From assembly GCA_030040865.1 (NCBI GenBank), contig JASHSX010000015.1, positions 1 to 21,743 of the forward strand: a stretch of DNA of 21,743 nt, written 5' to 3'. The translations under genes and the position numbers were made by a program. The DNA comes from Thermoplasmata archaeon (GTDB taxonomy: Archaea; Thermoplasmatota; Thermoplasmata; Lutacidiplasmatales; UBA184). Shown here piece after piece: positions 1 through 6,627 of this stretch (within the stretch, counting starts at the first letter, position 1; every line of letters starts with the position of its first letter). The notes under the pieces are model-generated. The model saw only the letters and a list, made by a program, of their open reading frames with translations. It had not been told where the DNA came from and ran no database searches.

Positions 1-866
1 CGGTGGGACTCCGCGATCACGTAGTCGTGGGAACCGTCCGAGGTCACGGCCGACCGCTCCTCGAGGAGTTCTCCCAGCTCCCGATCCGCGTACCGCAGCA
101 TCTCGGCGAGCGCCGGCTCGGCAGGGAGACGCGCCTCGACGAGCTCCCGGAGACGGCCCGCCCGGGCGGCCCGCTGCGTCTCGCCCGTCGCCCGATCGTA
201 CGCGGCGACCGCGAGGTCGGTGGCGGACGGACGGTGCGGGACCGGCTCCGCTCGCGCGACAGCGTCGGCCCCAGCGCGAGGTTCGGGCCACACGCCGAGC
301 GACGGGTCGAGGAGCGTTCCGTCGGCCGCCGCCAACAGCCCCTCCGTCGTGTCGACGAGGTCGATGCCGAGGTAGGCCAGGAACGGGAGACGGTGCGGCA
401 GGGCGAGCCGCGGCGCCCACAGGAGCGGGGCGGCCCCGAAGCGGGTCCGCACGTCGCGCACGGCCCGGACGAACGGAACGCCGTCGGCCCAGAGCGCGCG
501 GGCGTTGCCGAGAACGATCAGCGAGGGGGTCGGGTCGACCGTTTCCCCGGCGGCCCGCTCCGGTACCGGCGCGTGGACCAGCAGCGCTCCGTGCTCGAGC
601 GGCACGAGCGAACCGGCCTCGCCGGAGATCTCCGGCGCCAGCACCGGCAGCTCGAGGGTCATCGAGGCCGTGCCGTCGCCGATCACGAGACGACGTGCTC
701 CGACCCGACTCTCCACCGCGGACAGGCTGGGACCGGTTGCCGGTTCGCCGGGGCGACGGCTCTCGAGCAGCGCCGGGACCGAGAGCGAGAGTGCGCCGAA
801 CGTCGCACGGCCGACGAGGGCGAGCCCCTCGAGCCGTTCGATCGTCCGCGTCACGGCCGGCGGCAC
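1..866 (-). CDS. arcS: Probable archaeosine synthase ArcS (TGT-paralogue family), C-terminal part missing
   Basis: Runs off the left edge of the window; about 288 N-terminal residues are visible from a GTG at 866, 14 nt after the preceding stop. A second in-frame GTG at 854 is an alternative start. The visible part reads as the N-terminal, catalytically degenerate TGT-like domain of ArcS: a stretch ending in SLIVLGNARALW, then LLWAPRLALPHRLPFLAYLG, then IDLVDTTEGLLAA. This is the pattern I associate with archaeal ArcS proteins. ArcS converts preQ0 at position 15 of archaeal tRNA to archaeosine after TgtA has inserted it. The C-terminal PUA-like and lysine-dependent domains would lie outside the window, so the full assignment cannot be confirmed here. 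The alternative is TgtA itself, which is less likely because the usual TgtA N-terminus is not seen. It is the last gene of a minus-strand run. Confidence 0.65.
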   Translation of the reverse strand, partial: MPPAVTRTIERLEGLALVGRATFGALSLSVPALLESRRPGEPATGPSLSAVESRVGARRLVIGDGTASMTLELPVLAPEISGEAGSLVPLEHGALLVHAPVPERAAGETVDPTPSLIVLGNARALWADGVPFVRAVRDVRTRFGAAPLLWAPRLALPHRLPFLAYLGIDLVDTTEGLLAAADGTLLDPSLGVWPEPRAGADAVARAEPVPHRPSATDLAVAAYDRATGETQRAARAGRLRELVEARLPAEPALAEMLRYADRELGELLEERSAVTSDGSHDYVIAESH

Positions 867-880
867 CGTCGGCGCCCGTC

Positions 881-1237
881 CTAGTTCGTCTCGGGCGAAC
901 GGGCCGTTCGCTTGCGGGGGCGGCCGGTGGCGGCGGCTGCGGGGAAGAACGCCTCCCACGCGGCGACGAGCCCTTCCCGCTTGTCGGCACCGGCTTCGGT
1001 GCGGCCCCGGCGGCCGAACAGCGGATCGTGGGCGTCGCGGACCTCGCGGAGGAACTCCTCGGGCCGTTCGCTCGCTTTCTCGAAGCCGTAGAGGATGAGC
1101 TCCCGCAGGAAGCTCGACCGGCCCCGCCAGCCGATCCGCCGACGCACGGCCGGGTTCAGGTGGCGTTTCGCGAGACGCCAGACTTCGTTCGTGGTCCGGT
1201 AATCGCGCGCCGAGAGGCCGATCATCACCTGCGGCAT
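881..1237 (-). CDS. Uncharacterised 118-aa basic protein
   Basis: Not recognised. The protein is 118 aa, small and strongly basic, with no signal peptide, membrane segment or cysteine pair. The N-terminal half has alternating Arg/Lys and hydrophobic residues; residues 40-55 contain RSSFLRELILYGFEKAS, which would form an amphipathic helix and is only vaguely like the second helix of ribbon-helix-helix proteins. The C-terminal 30 residues are Ala/Arg-rich (GRPRKRTARS) and look disordered. A TATA-like element lies about 29 nt upstream (1261-1272), so it probably has its own leaderless promoter. Its stop is 14 nt before the arcS start, so the two are probably co-transcribed. A nucleic-acid-binding role is suggested only by its basicity and by the neighbouring tRNA-modification gene. 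The ATG at 1237 is the first start; the next in-frame ATG is at codon 5. Confidence 0.6.
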   Translation of the reverse strand: MPQVMIGLSARDYRTTNEVWRLAKRHLNPAVRRRIGWRGRSSFLRELILYGFEKASERPEEFLREVRDAHDPLFGRRGRTEAGADKREGLVAAWEAFFPAAAATGRPRKRTARSPETN

Positions 1238-1260
1238 GTTCCCGTCGGCGAGCGAGACGG

Positions 1261-1272
1261 CCCCTTTTACCT
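1261..1272 (-). promoter_or_regulatory. TATA-like element upstream of the 118-aa gene
   Basis: The minus strand reads AGGTAAAAGGGG here, an A-rich island in GC-rich DNA centred about 29 nt before the ATG at 1237. That is the spacing expected for an archaeal TATA box serving a leaderless mRNA. No experimental support. Confidence 0.4.
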
Positions 1273-1298
1273 GTCGGGGCGACGTGCGGCGGCCGGAC

Positions 1299-2192
1299 CT
1301 AGGGGACTAGGAGCGCCGGACCGACCGGCACGAACAGCGCGACGAGGACGCCGACCAGGTAGAGCGCGCTCAGTACGAAGTGCCGCCGGAACAACACCCT
1401 CGTCGCGGTGGGGTCCCGGGCGAGCGCCCGGTCCCCCACCCCGGCCACGGCCGCCATCGCCGCGAGCGCCACGAAGTACGGCAGCCGGAGCCCGAGGGCG
1501 AGCCCGAACAGCGCGAGGAGGACGAGCGCGACGCCGTGCAGGAGTGCGACCAGCCGCACGGACGCCCTGGCCCCCCAGCGGACCGGGATCGAGAACAGGC
1601 CGAGCGCCCGGTCGCTCGCGAGATCGCCCAGGCTATGGACCGTCTCGAACGCGGTCCCCCACGCGAGGAGGCCGACGACCGCGAGGAGGACCGACGGGGC
1701 GAGTTCGCCCGTCACGGCGATGAACACCGCGGCGGGGGTGATCGCCTCGACGAGCCCGAGGAACGCGGTCGTGAACGACGTCACCCGCTTCGTGTAGCTG
1801 TAGCCGAAGACGAGCGCGAGAGCGACGGGGGAGAGGACGAAGGCGAGCGGGTTGAGGAAGTAGGCGGCCGCCACGACGACCGCGCCGCTCCCGAACGCGA
1901 TCGCGAGCGCGATCCCGGGCGCGGTGCGTCCGGCGGCGACGGCCCGATCGCGGGTGCGCGGATTCTGGGCGTCGAGCCGCCGGTCCGCCCAGCGGTTGAA
2001 GCCGTGGCCGGCGTTCCGCGCCGCGACGAACGCGATCACGACCAGGGCGACGACGCGCAGGGAGGGGACCCCGCGGGCCGCCAGGAAGAGGAAGGCGAGC
2101 GCGAACGGGAGGTTCAGCCCCAGGTTCTGGATCTCGAGGAACGTTCCGAGCTCCCGGGCCCGGCTCCGCGGCGGGATCGCGGCCGCGCTCAC
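1299..2192 (-). CDS. ubiA: UbiA-family membrane prenyltransferase (probable quinone biosynthesis)
   Basis: 297 aa from a GTG at 2192 whose bases overlap the TGA of ubiD (GTGA), implying translational coupling. An open frame continues upstream, but that part is antisense to nothing and lies within ubiD, so I reject the longer form. Both aspartate-rich UbiA motifs are present: N66-R-W-A-D70-R-R-L-D74 followed by NPRT, and D190-L-A-S-D194-R followed by GLFSIP. They bind Mg2+ and the polyprenyl diphosphate. About eight to nine hydrophobic segments follow the UbiA fold, so it sits in the cytoplasmic membrane. UbiA enzymes attach an isoprenoid tail to an aromatic acceptor. With a UbiD decarboxylase directly upstream, the likely acceptor is a hydroxybenzoate or, for an archaeon, the 1,4-dihydroxy-6-naphthoate of the futalosine menaquinone route (MqnP-like). 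Acceptor identity is inference; lipid or heme prenyltransferases are less likely given the motif pattern. Confidence 0.88.
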   Translation of the reverse strand: MSAAAIPPRSRARELGTFLEIQNLGLNLPFALAFLFLAARGVPSLRVVALVVIAFVAARNAGHGFNRWADRRLDAQNPRTRDRAVAAGRTAPGIALAIAFGSGAVVVAAAYFLNPLAFVLSPVALALVFGYSYTKRVTSFTTAFLGLVEAITPAAVFIAVTGELAPSVLLAVVGLLAWGTAFETVHSLGDLASDRALGLFSIPVRWGARASVRLVALLHGVALVLLALFGLALGLRLPYFVALAAMAAVAGVGDRALARDPTATRVLFRRHFVLSALYLVGVLVALFVPVGPALLVP

Positions 2193-3670
2193 GGCGGCGA
2201 GGAACCGAAGAGGCGGGCGAGCGCCGGGTCCTCGCGGATCGTCCGCTCGATCGCCCGAACGGTGGCGGGGTCGGAGCGGATCTCCTCCGGCCACGGGCGT
2301 GGGAAACCGTCCTCCGGACGCTTGCGCGTCGCGTCGATGCCGATCTTCGCCCCGACGTTCGGCACGGCGTTCGAGATCGAGAGCTGGTCGACGGGTCCGT
2401 GGGAGAGCTCGAGGTCGCGCTCGGGATCGGCCTGGAGGCCGACGCGGTAGAGGACCTCGCTGAGATCGTGCGGGTCGACGTCGTCGTCGACGACGACGAG
2501 GTAGCGGACGAACATCATCTGGCCGAGGCCCCAGAGCGCGTGCATCACCTTGCGCGGGTGCTCGGGATACGCCTTGCGGATCGCGACGATGCCGACGTTG
2601 ATGAACAGCCCCGCGGGAGGCAAGTAGAGGTCGACGACCTCGGGCAGGACGAGCCGGATCACCGGCCGGAAGATCCGGGTCACCGCTTCGCCGAGGACGC
2701 TGTCCTCGGTCGGCGGCTTTCCCGTCACCGTCCCGAGGTACACCGGGCGCTCCCGGTGGGTGATCGTCGTGACGTGAAAGACCGGGAACGGCTCGGGCGC
2801 CGAGTAGTACCCGGTGTGGTCCCCGAACGGACCCTCGATGTGGCGCTCCTCGGGGTCGACGTACCCCTCCAGCACGATCTCGGCCTGGGCAGGGACCTCG
2901 AGGTCGACCGCGCGAGCGGGGACGAGCTCGACCGGCTCGCCCCGCAGGAATCCGGCAAAGACGAAGTTCGACAATCCTTCCGGCACCGGCGCGAGCCCCG
3001 AGAACACGGTGGCGGGGTCGGCGCCGACCACCGCGGCGACCGGCATCCGCTCCCCGCGGGCCGCCCACTTGCGAAGGTTGTTCGCCCCGATCCGGTGCAC
3101 CTGGACGTGCAGCCCCAGCGTGTCGGGGCCGTACTGCTGCAACCGGTAGATGCCGGTGTGGGACTCCCCGGTCTCGGGGTCCTTCGTGATCACGACCGGG
3201 AACGTCACGGTCCGACCGCCGTCGTGGGGCCAGCACGTGAGGATCGGCAGCCGGTCAAGGTCCACCGACGGTTCCACCACCTCCTGGCACGGTCCGGAAC
3301 GGACCCGCTTCGGCGCGAGGGTCCGCAGCGTCGAGAGCGTCTCCAAGGTGCCCGAGAGGTCCCGGACCGCTCCCAGGAAGCCCGCGGGCGGTCGAAGACG
3401 GACGAGCCGCTCGATCCGTTCTGCGAGCGCGTCCACCGTGGGGGCGTCGAACGCGAGCGCGATGCGCCGGGCCGAGCCGAGCAGGTTCGTGACGACGGGC
3501 ATCGACGCGCCGGGTACGTTCTCGAAGAGGAGCGCCGGGCCGTCCCGACGGAGGGCCCGCTGGGTGATCTCGGTGATCTCGAGATCGCGGGAGACGGGGC
3601 GGGTGACGCGGACGAGGTCGCCCTTCGCCTCGAGCGCGCGGAGGAACTCGCCGAGCGATCCGAACGGCAC
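2189..3670 (-). CDS. ubiD: UbiD-family prenylated-FMN-dependent decarboxylase
   Basis: 493 aa, the usual UbiD length. The signature EGPFGDHTGYY occurs at residues 279-289; Glu279 and Asp284 occupy the places of the catalytic acidic residues of the family. A conserved TGIYRLQ/HRIGANN region that contributes to metal and prFMN binding precedes it. The family performs reversible non-oxidative decarboxylation of aromatic or alpha,beta-unsaturated acids using prenylated FMN made by UbiX, which is not in this window. The 4-nt overlap with ubiA points to quinone synthesis (MqnL-like or 4-hydroxybenzoate type). The main alternative is the archaeal anhydromevalonate phosphate decarboxylase of the modified mevalonate pathway, which is also a UbiD homologue. 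The ATG at 3670 has a strong TATA element 27 nt upstream, supporting this start and a leaderless transcript for the ubiD-ubiA unit. Confidence 0.92.
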   Translation of the reverse strand: MPFGSLGEFLRALEAKGDLVRVTRPVSRDLEITEITQRALRRDGPALLFENVPGASMPVVTNLLGSARRIALAFDAPTVDALAERIERLVRLRPPAGFLGAVRDLSGTLETLSTLRTLAPKRVRSGPCQEVVEPSVDLDRLPILTCWPHDGGRTVTFPVVITKDPETGESHTGIYRLQQYGPDTLGLHVQVHRIGANNLRKWAARGERMPVAAVVGADPATVFSGLAPVPEGLSNFVFAGFLRGEPVELVPARAVDLEVPAQAEIVLEGYVDPEERHIEGPFGDHTGYYSAPEPFPVFHVTTITHRERPVYLGTVTGKPPTEDSVLGEAVTRIFRPVIRLVLPEVVDLYLPPAGLFINVGIVAIRKAYPEHPRKVMHALWGLGQMMFVRYLVVVDDDVDPHDLSEVLYRVGLQADPERDLELSHGPVDQLSISNAVPNVGAKIGIDATRKRPEDGFPRPWPEEIRSDPATVRAIERTIREDPALARLFGSSPP

Positions 3671-3692
3671 GACCGCCGCCGAGCCCTCGGGG

Positions 3693-3700
3693 TTATTAAA
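3693..3700 (-). promoter_or_regulatory. TATA box of ubiD-ubiA
   Basis: The minus strand reads TTTAATAA, centred 27 nt before the ubiD ATG. It is the clearest TATA element in this intergenic gap and fits a leaderless start. Confidence 0.6.
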
Positions 3701-3723
3701 CGAACGGAGGCCGCACGGGCAGG

Positions 3724-3730
3724 TTCATAT
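3724..3730 (+). promoter_or_regulatory. TATA-like element of the HTH_10 regulator
   Basis: TTCATAT lies 30-36 nt upstream of the ATG at 3760 and about 25 bp from the oppositely directed ubiD TATA box, so the 89-bp gap holds two divergent promoters. Confidence 0.4.
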
Positions 3731-3759
3731 CGGAACCCTGACTCCGCGACCCCGGAACG

Positions 3760-4494
3760 ATGCAGTCCGTCACGCTCGAGATGCGGACCGAGGACCTGGC
3801 GCTGCTCGGCGTCGTACCGCCCGGCCTGTTCGAGCGGTACGAGGAGGTGGAGCTCCTGGAGACGCTGAGGCTCGAGCAGGGCTGGCGGCTCCAGCTCCTC
3901 CGGATCCGTCGACGCGGCCCGCTCAAGTCGGCGGCCGAGCTCGAGCGGGAGTCTCGGCGGATCCGGGCCCTCTACGGCCTCGAATCGTTCGAGCTCGTGG
4001 AGCGACGGCCCCGCACCCGGGACTACATCGTCCTCGTCCGGCAGCGGAACCCGGAACGGCTGCGCCGGCTCCTCGCGCTCGCCGGCGGCGAGATCTCGCC
4101 GACCGCGCCGTTCCGCCTCGCGGCGGACAAGGTCGTCGCGTCGTTCCTCGGCGAAGAGCGCGCGATCCGGCGGGTGCTGAAGCGTCTCGACCGCGAGGAG
4201 TTCCCGTATCGGCTCGTGCGCGCCTCCGGTCGGCCGTACGTCGCGGAGCCGGGGACCGGCGCCCTCACGCCGCTGCAGGCGCGTTCGCTCGCGCGGGCGT
4301 GGGTGCTCGGCTACTACGCCGTCCCTCGTCGGATCACGCTCTCCCGCATGGCGCGTACCAGCGGCCGCAGCGCGCCGGCGTTGGGGAAGATCCTGAGGCG
4401 GGCCGAAGGCCGGCTCGTCGCGCACTGGCTGGCGACCGAAGGCACTCCGGCCGAGCCGAGCCTCGAGCCGCTCGCGGACGCGGGCGAGCGTTAA
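3760..4494 (+). CDS. HTH_10 (bacterio-opsin activator-like) transcriptional regulator
   Basis: 244 aa. The C-terminus, residues about 169-224, carries the HTH_10 pattern: LTPLQARSLARAW, then LGYYAVPRRITLSRMAR, then ALGKILRRAEGRL. The GYY-x-x-PR-x-x-x-L-x-x-x-A core and the terminal LRRAE-x-x-L helix are characteristic of the DNA-binding domain of haloarchaeal Bat and related archaeal regulators. The N-terminal 165 residues are not recognisable as PAS or GAF; they look like two alpha/beta repeats (each with an LRRI/YIVLV-type strand), as in the ligand-binding half of many euryarchaeal HTH_10 proteins. It is divergent from ubiD-ubiA with an 89-bp shared promoter region and could regulate them, which is inference. 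The TAA stop is itself part of the TATA element of dut. Confidence 0.75.
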   Translation: MQSVTLEMRTEDLALLGVVPPGLFERYEEVELLETLRLEQGWRLQLLRIRRRGPLKSAAELERESRRIRALYGLESFELVERRPRTRDYIVLVRQRNPERLRRLLALAGGEISPTAPFRLAADKVVASFLGEERAIRRVLKRLDREEFPYRLVRASGRPYVAEPGTGALTPLQARSLARAWVLGYYAVPRRITLSRMARTSGRSAPALGKILRRAEGRLVAHWLATEGTPAEPSLEPLADAGER

Positions 4495-4495
4495 G
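4490..4495 (+). promoter_or_regulatory. TATA-like element of dut, embedded in the upstream stop codon
   Basis: GTTAAG, centred about 25 nt before the dut GTG. The TAA at 4492-4494 is the stop codon of the upstream regulator, so stop and promoter element share bases. Confidence 0.4.
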
Positions 4496-4517
4496 CGGGG
4501 CCGTCCCTGCCGTCCGC

Positions 4518-4961
4518 GTGGCCCGGGTCGTCCGGACGGTCGTGGTCGAGCGCCTCCCCGAGTTCGCGGCCATCCCGCTCCCGACGCGCGCCACGCCCGG
4601 CTCCGCCTGCTTCGACCTCCCGGCGGCGGAGTCCGCCGTCCTCGTCCGGGGTCACGTCACGCTCGTCCGGACGGGGCTCTCGATGCGCGCCCCGGCCGGC
4701 ACGTTCCTCGAGGTCCGCCCCCGGAGCGGGCTCGCCTCCCGCGGCGTGCTGATGGCGAACGCGCCCGGGACGATCGACCGCGACTACGCCGGTGAGGTCC
4801 GGGTCCCGCTCACCTACCTGTTCGACGGGGAGTACCGGATCGAGGCGGGGGACCGGATCGGCCAGGTGCGCCTCGTGGAGGAGACCCCCGCCCGCTTCCG
4901 CGCCGGAAGGGTGGTGTGGTCCGGTCAGCGGACGGGTGGCTTCGGCAGCACCGGACGCTAG
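4518..4961 (+). CDS. dut: Trimeric dUTP diphosphatase (dUTPase)
   Basis: 147 aa from a GTG at 4518, preceded by a TATA-like element at the right spacing. All five dUTPase motifs appear in order: motif 1 GSACFDL (28-34), motif 2 RPRSGL (67-72), motif 3 GTIDRDYAGEV (84-94, with Asp87 as the expected general base), motif 4 GDRIGQ (111-116) and the glycine-rich motif 5 RTGGFGSTG (138-146). The enzyme hydrolyses dUTP to dUMP and pyrophosphate, keeping uracil out of DNA and feeding dTMP synthesis. The intact motif 5 and the motif 3 pattern favour dUTPase over dCTP deaminase. The gene is convergent with the helicase gene: their stop codons share the four bases CTAG at 4958-4961. Confidence 0.92.
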   Translation: MARVVRTVVVERLPEFAAIPLPTRATPGSACFDLPAAESAVLVRGHVTLVRTGLSMRAPAGTFLEVRPRSGLASRGVLMANAPGTIDRDYAGEVRVPLTYLFDGEYRIEAGDRIGQVRLVEETPARFRAGRVVWSGQRTGGFGSTGR

Positions 4962-6565
4962 GCGGAGAACTCGGAGAGGGCCCGCTGGACCTGCCGCGGT
5001 CTCGGCGCCGGCAGCGGGGCCCCGCCCCGGGCGGCCTGCTCGACGCGCTCGAGCATGTCGTGCATCCGCCGTTCTCGGGCGAACGCCGACCGGTGGAGGC
5101 CGACGTCCCGGGTACCCTGCGCGACGAGGACGATCGCCCGGCCGGTCCGCGCCCGACCGGTCCGGCCGCGCCGCTGGATCGTCCGGATCACGTCCGGGAT
5201 CGGCTCGTAGAAGACGACGAGGTCGGTCGCCGGGATGTCGAGCCCCTCCTCCGCGACGGAGGTGGCGACCAGCACGTTCACTCCCCCCGCGCGGAACGCG
5301 TCCAGGATCCCGACCTGCTCCTTCTGCGAGAGGCCGGTGTCCACGCCCCGGTTCGCCTGGCCGACGAACCGGGCGGGCCGGACCGAAGGGTCGCCGAGCT
5401 TCTCGAGCTCCTCCACCAGTCGGTCGACGGTGTCGCGGTACTGCGAGAAGACGATGACGCGCGCTTCGGCCCGCCGAGCGAGCTCGTCCCGGACGATCCG
5501 GACGGCCCGCGCGACCTTCGGATGCTCGAGCGTGATCCGCTCGAGCTCGCGCCGGACCTCCTCCACGTCGGGATCGTTCCAGAACGCGCGTTGGGCGGGC
5601 GTAACGCGGTGTCCCACGACCGGTGCCTGCCGGGCGAGGTACTCGCGCAGGGAGTCGACGCCCTGGCTCTCGATGAGCTCGAGCGCGTGGAGCCCCTTCA
5701 TCGCGGCCGCCTGGGCCGTGACCGCCGCCCACAGCCCGCCGGCGGAGGCGCTCCCGTCGCGTCGTTCGGCGTCGATGCGCCGGTGGAGCCGGGCACCGAC
5801 CTCGAGGAGGACGCGTCGCGACGCCTCGCCCGCCGGTAGGAGGTCAAGGCGGCGGAGCACGTCGACCTGACGCTGCACCGCCGTCCGCATCAGGATCGCC
5901 AGCCGCTGGACCTCGGGCGGGAGCGGGACCTCGACGGTCTCGATGCCGACGCCGTGGATGTACGGCAGGACGTCCGCCGACCGTTCGGTGCGGTACTCGA
6001 ACCGCTCGATGCCGAGGTTCGTCCAGACCTCCTGGATCCGAGCCAGGCTCCCGCCGGGCGAGGCGGTCATCGCGAGGACCCGGGCCCGGGGGCCGTCCCG
6101 GTTCGCGCGGCCGATCGCCACGTACGGGTAGTCCCCGACCGCCCGGTGCGCCTCATCGAACACGAGGAGGGAGAACGTCGCGAGCGGGAACCCACCGGCC
6201 GCGAGATCGTTGGCGACGACCTGCGGCGTCGCCACGACGACCTGGGGCGGCCGGAGGAGCTCCGCCCGTCGCTCGGGCGGGATCGCCCCGGTGAGGGCGA
6301 TCGGCTCGGGGGCGAACAGCGAGGCCGCCACGCTCCGAGCGTGCTGGACGACGAGCGGTCGCGTCGGCGCGAGGAACAGTACCGAGCGGGTCGGTTCGCG
6401 CCGGAGGAACTCCGCGATCACGCGGAGGGCGATCGCCGTCTTCCCGAGGCCGGTCGGCAGGACGACGAGCGTGTTCCGGTCGACGGCCGCGTCGGCGATC
6501 GCCTGCTGGTAGAGCCGATCCTCGAGGACCCCGGGGCGGACCCGCGGGTGCTCCACGGTGCCCAT
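4958..6565 (-). CDS. hef: Hef/FANCM-type superfamily 2 helicase, without nuclease domain
   Basis: 535 aa. Helicase motifs are complete: Walker A PTGLGKT (37-43), DEAH (137-140), MTASPG (166-171), a helicase C-terminal domain with VIVFSQYRDTVDRL, VATSVAEEGLDIP, and motif VI QRRGRTGR (464-471). Between the two RecA domains lies a helical insert (about 215-340) as in archaeal Hef and FANCM. Only about 64 residues follow motif VI, so the XPF-type nuclease and helix-hairpin-helix region of full euryarchaeal Hef (about 750 aa) is absent. Hef remodels stalled replication forks and Holliday-like junctions. The nuclease partner may be encoded elsewhere, as a stand-alone XPF/Mus81-like protein. There is no sign of a frameshift; the gene ends in a normal stop that overlaps dut. 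The ATG at 6565 is the first plausible start after the divergent promoter. Confidence 0.88.
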   Translation of the reverse strand: MGTVEHPRVRPGVLEDRLYQQAIADAAVDRNTLVVLPTGLGKTAIALRVIAEFLRREPTRSVLFLAPTRPLVVQHARSVAASLFAPEPIALTGAIPPERRAELLRPPQVVVATPQVVANDLAAGGFPLATFSLLVFDEAHRAVGDYPYVAIGRANRDGPRARVLAMTASPGGSLARIQEVWTNLGIERFEYRTERSADVLPYIHGVGIETVEVPLPPEVQRLAILMRTAVQRQVDVLRRLDLLPAGEASRRVLLEVGARLHRRIDAERRDGSASAGGLWAAVTAQAAAMKGLHALELIESQGVDSLREYLARQAPVVGHRVTPAQRAFWNDPDVEEVRRELERITLEHPKVARAVRIVRDELARRAEARVIVFSQYRDTVDRLVEELEKLGDPSVRPARFVGQANRGVDTGLSQKEQVGILDAFRAGGVNVLVATSVAEEGLDIPATDLVVFYEPIPDVIRTIQRRGRTGRARTGRAIVLVAQGTRDVGLHRSAFARERRMHDMLERVEQAARGGAPLPAPRPRQVQRALSEFSA

Positions 6566-6576
6566 CCCCGTCTGCC

Positions 6577-6593
6577 CCGCTCCGCTGGAGCGG
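6577..6593. repeat. Inverted repeat, 7-bp arms, upstream of hef
   Basis: CCGCTCC (6577-6583), 3-nt spacer, GGAGCGG (6587-6593). It is a perfect palindrome with 7-bp arms between the hef start and the shared TATA element. Possible operator or 5' hairpin; chance is not excluded in GC-rich DNA. Confidence 0.5.
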
Positions 6594-6599
6594 CCGGGA

Positions 6600-6608
6600 C
6601 TTTAATAG
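6600..6608. promoter_or_regulatory. Shared divergent TATA element, hef / glycosyltransferase
   Basis: CTTTAATAG lies in the 62-bp divergent gap. It is centred about 24 nt before the glycosyltransferase ATG (plus) and about 38 nt before the hef ATG (minus, CTATTAAAG). The AT core is nearly symmetric and could be read by TBP in both directions. Confidence 0.5.
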
Positions 6609-6609
6609 A

Positions 6610-6626
6610 GGCCGCGTTCCGCGGCC
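6610..6626. repeat. Inverted repeat, 7-bp arms, abutting the glycosyltransferase start
   Basis: GGCCGCG (6610-6616), TTC spacer, CGCGGCC (6620-6626), ending 2 nt before the ATG at 6628. It has the same arm and spacer lengths as the repeat at 6577-6593, placed on the other side of the TATA element. It covers the expected transcription start site, so a repressor-type operator is conceivable. Confidence 0.5.
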
Positions 6627-6627
6627 G

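Noticed and set aside
2193..3236. N-terminal extension of the UbiA frame to give a 645-aa protein.
   Set aside because: The extension lies inside ubiD on the same strand in another frame, is Arg/Pro/Gly-rich without domains, and UbiA begins naturally at the GTG overlapping the ubiD stop.
2399..3868. Long plus-strand open frame (489 codons) opposite ubiD.
   Set aside because: Composition is Arg/Asp/Val-rich with no motif. It is the antisense shadow of ubiD, a common artefact at about 70% GC.
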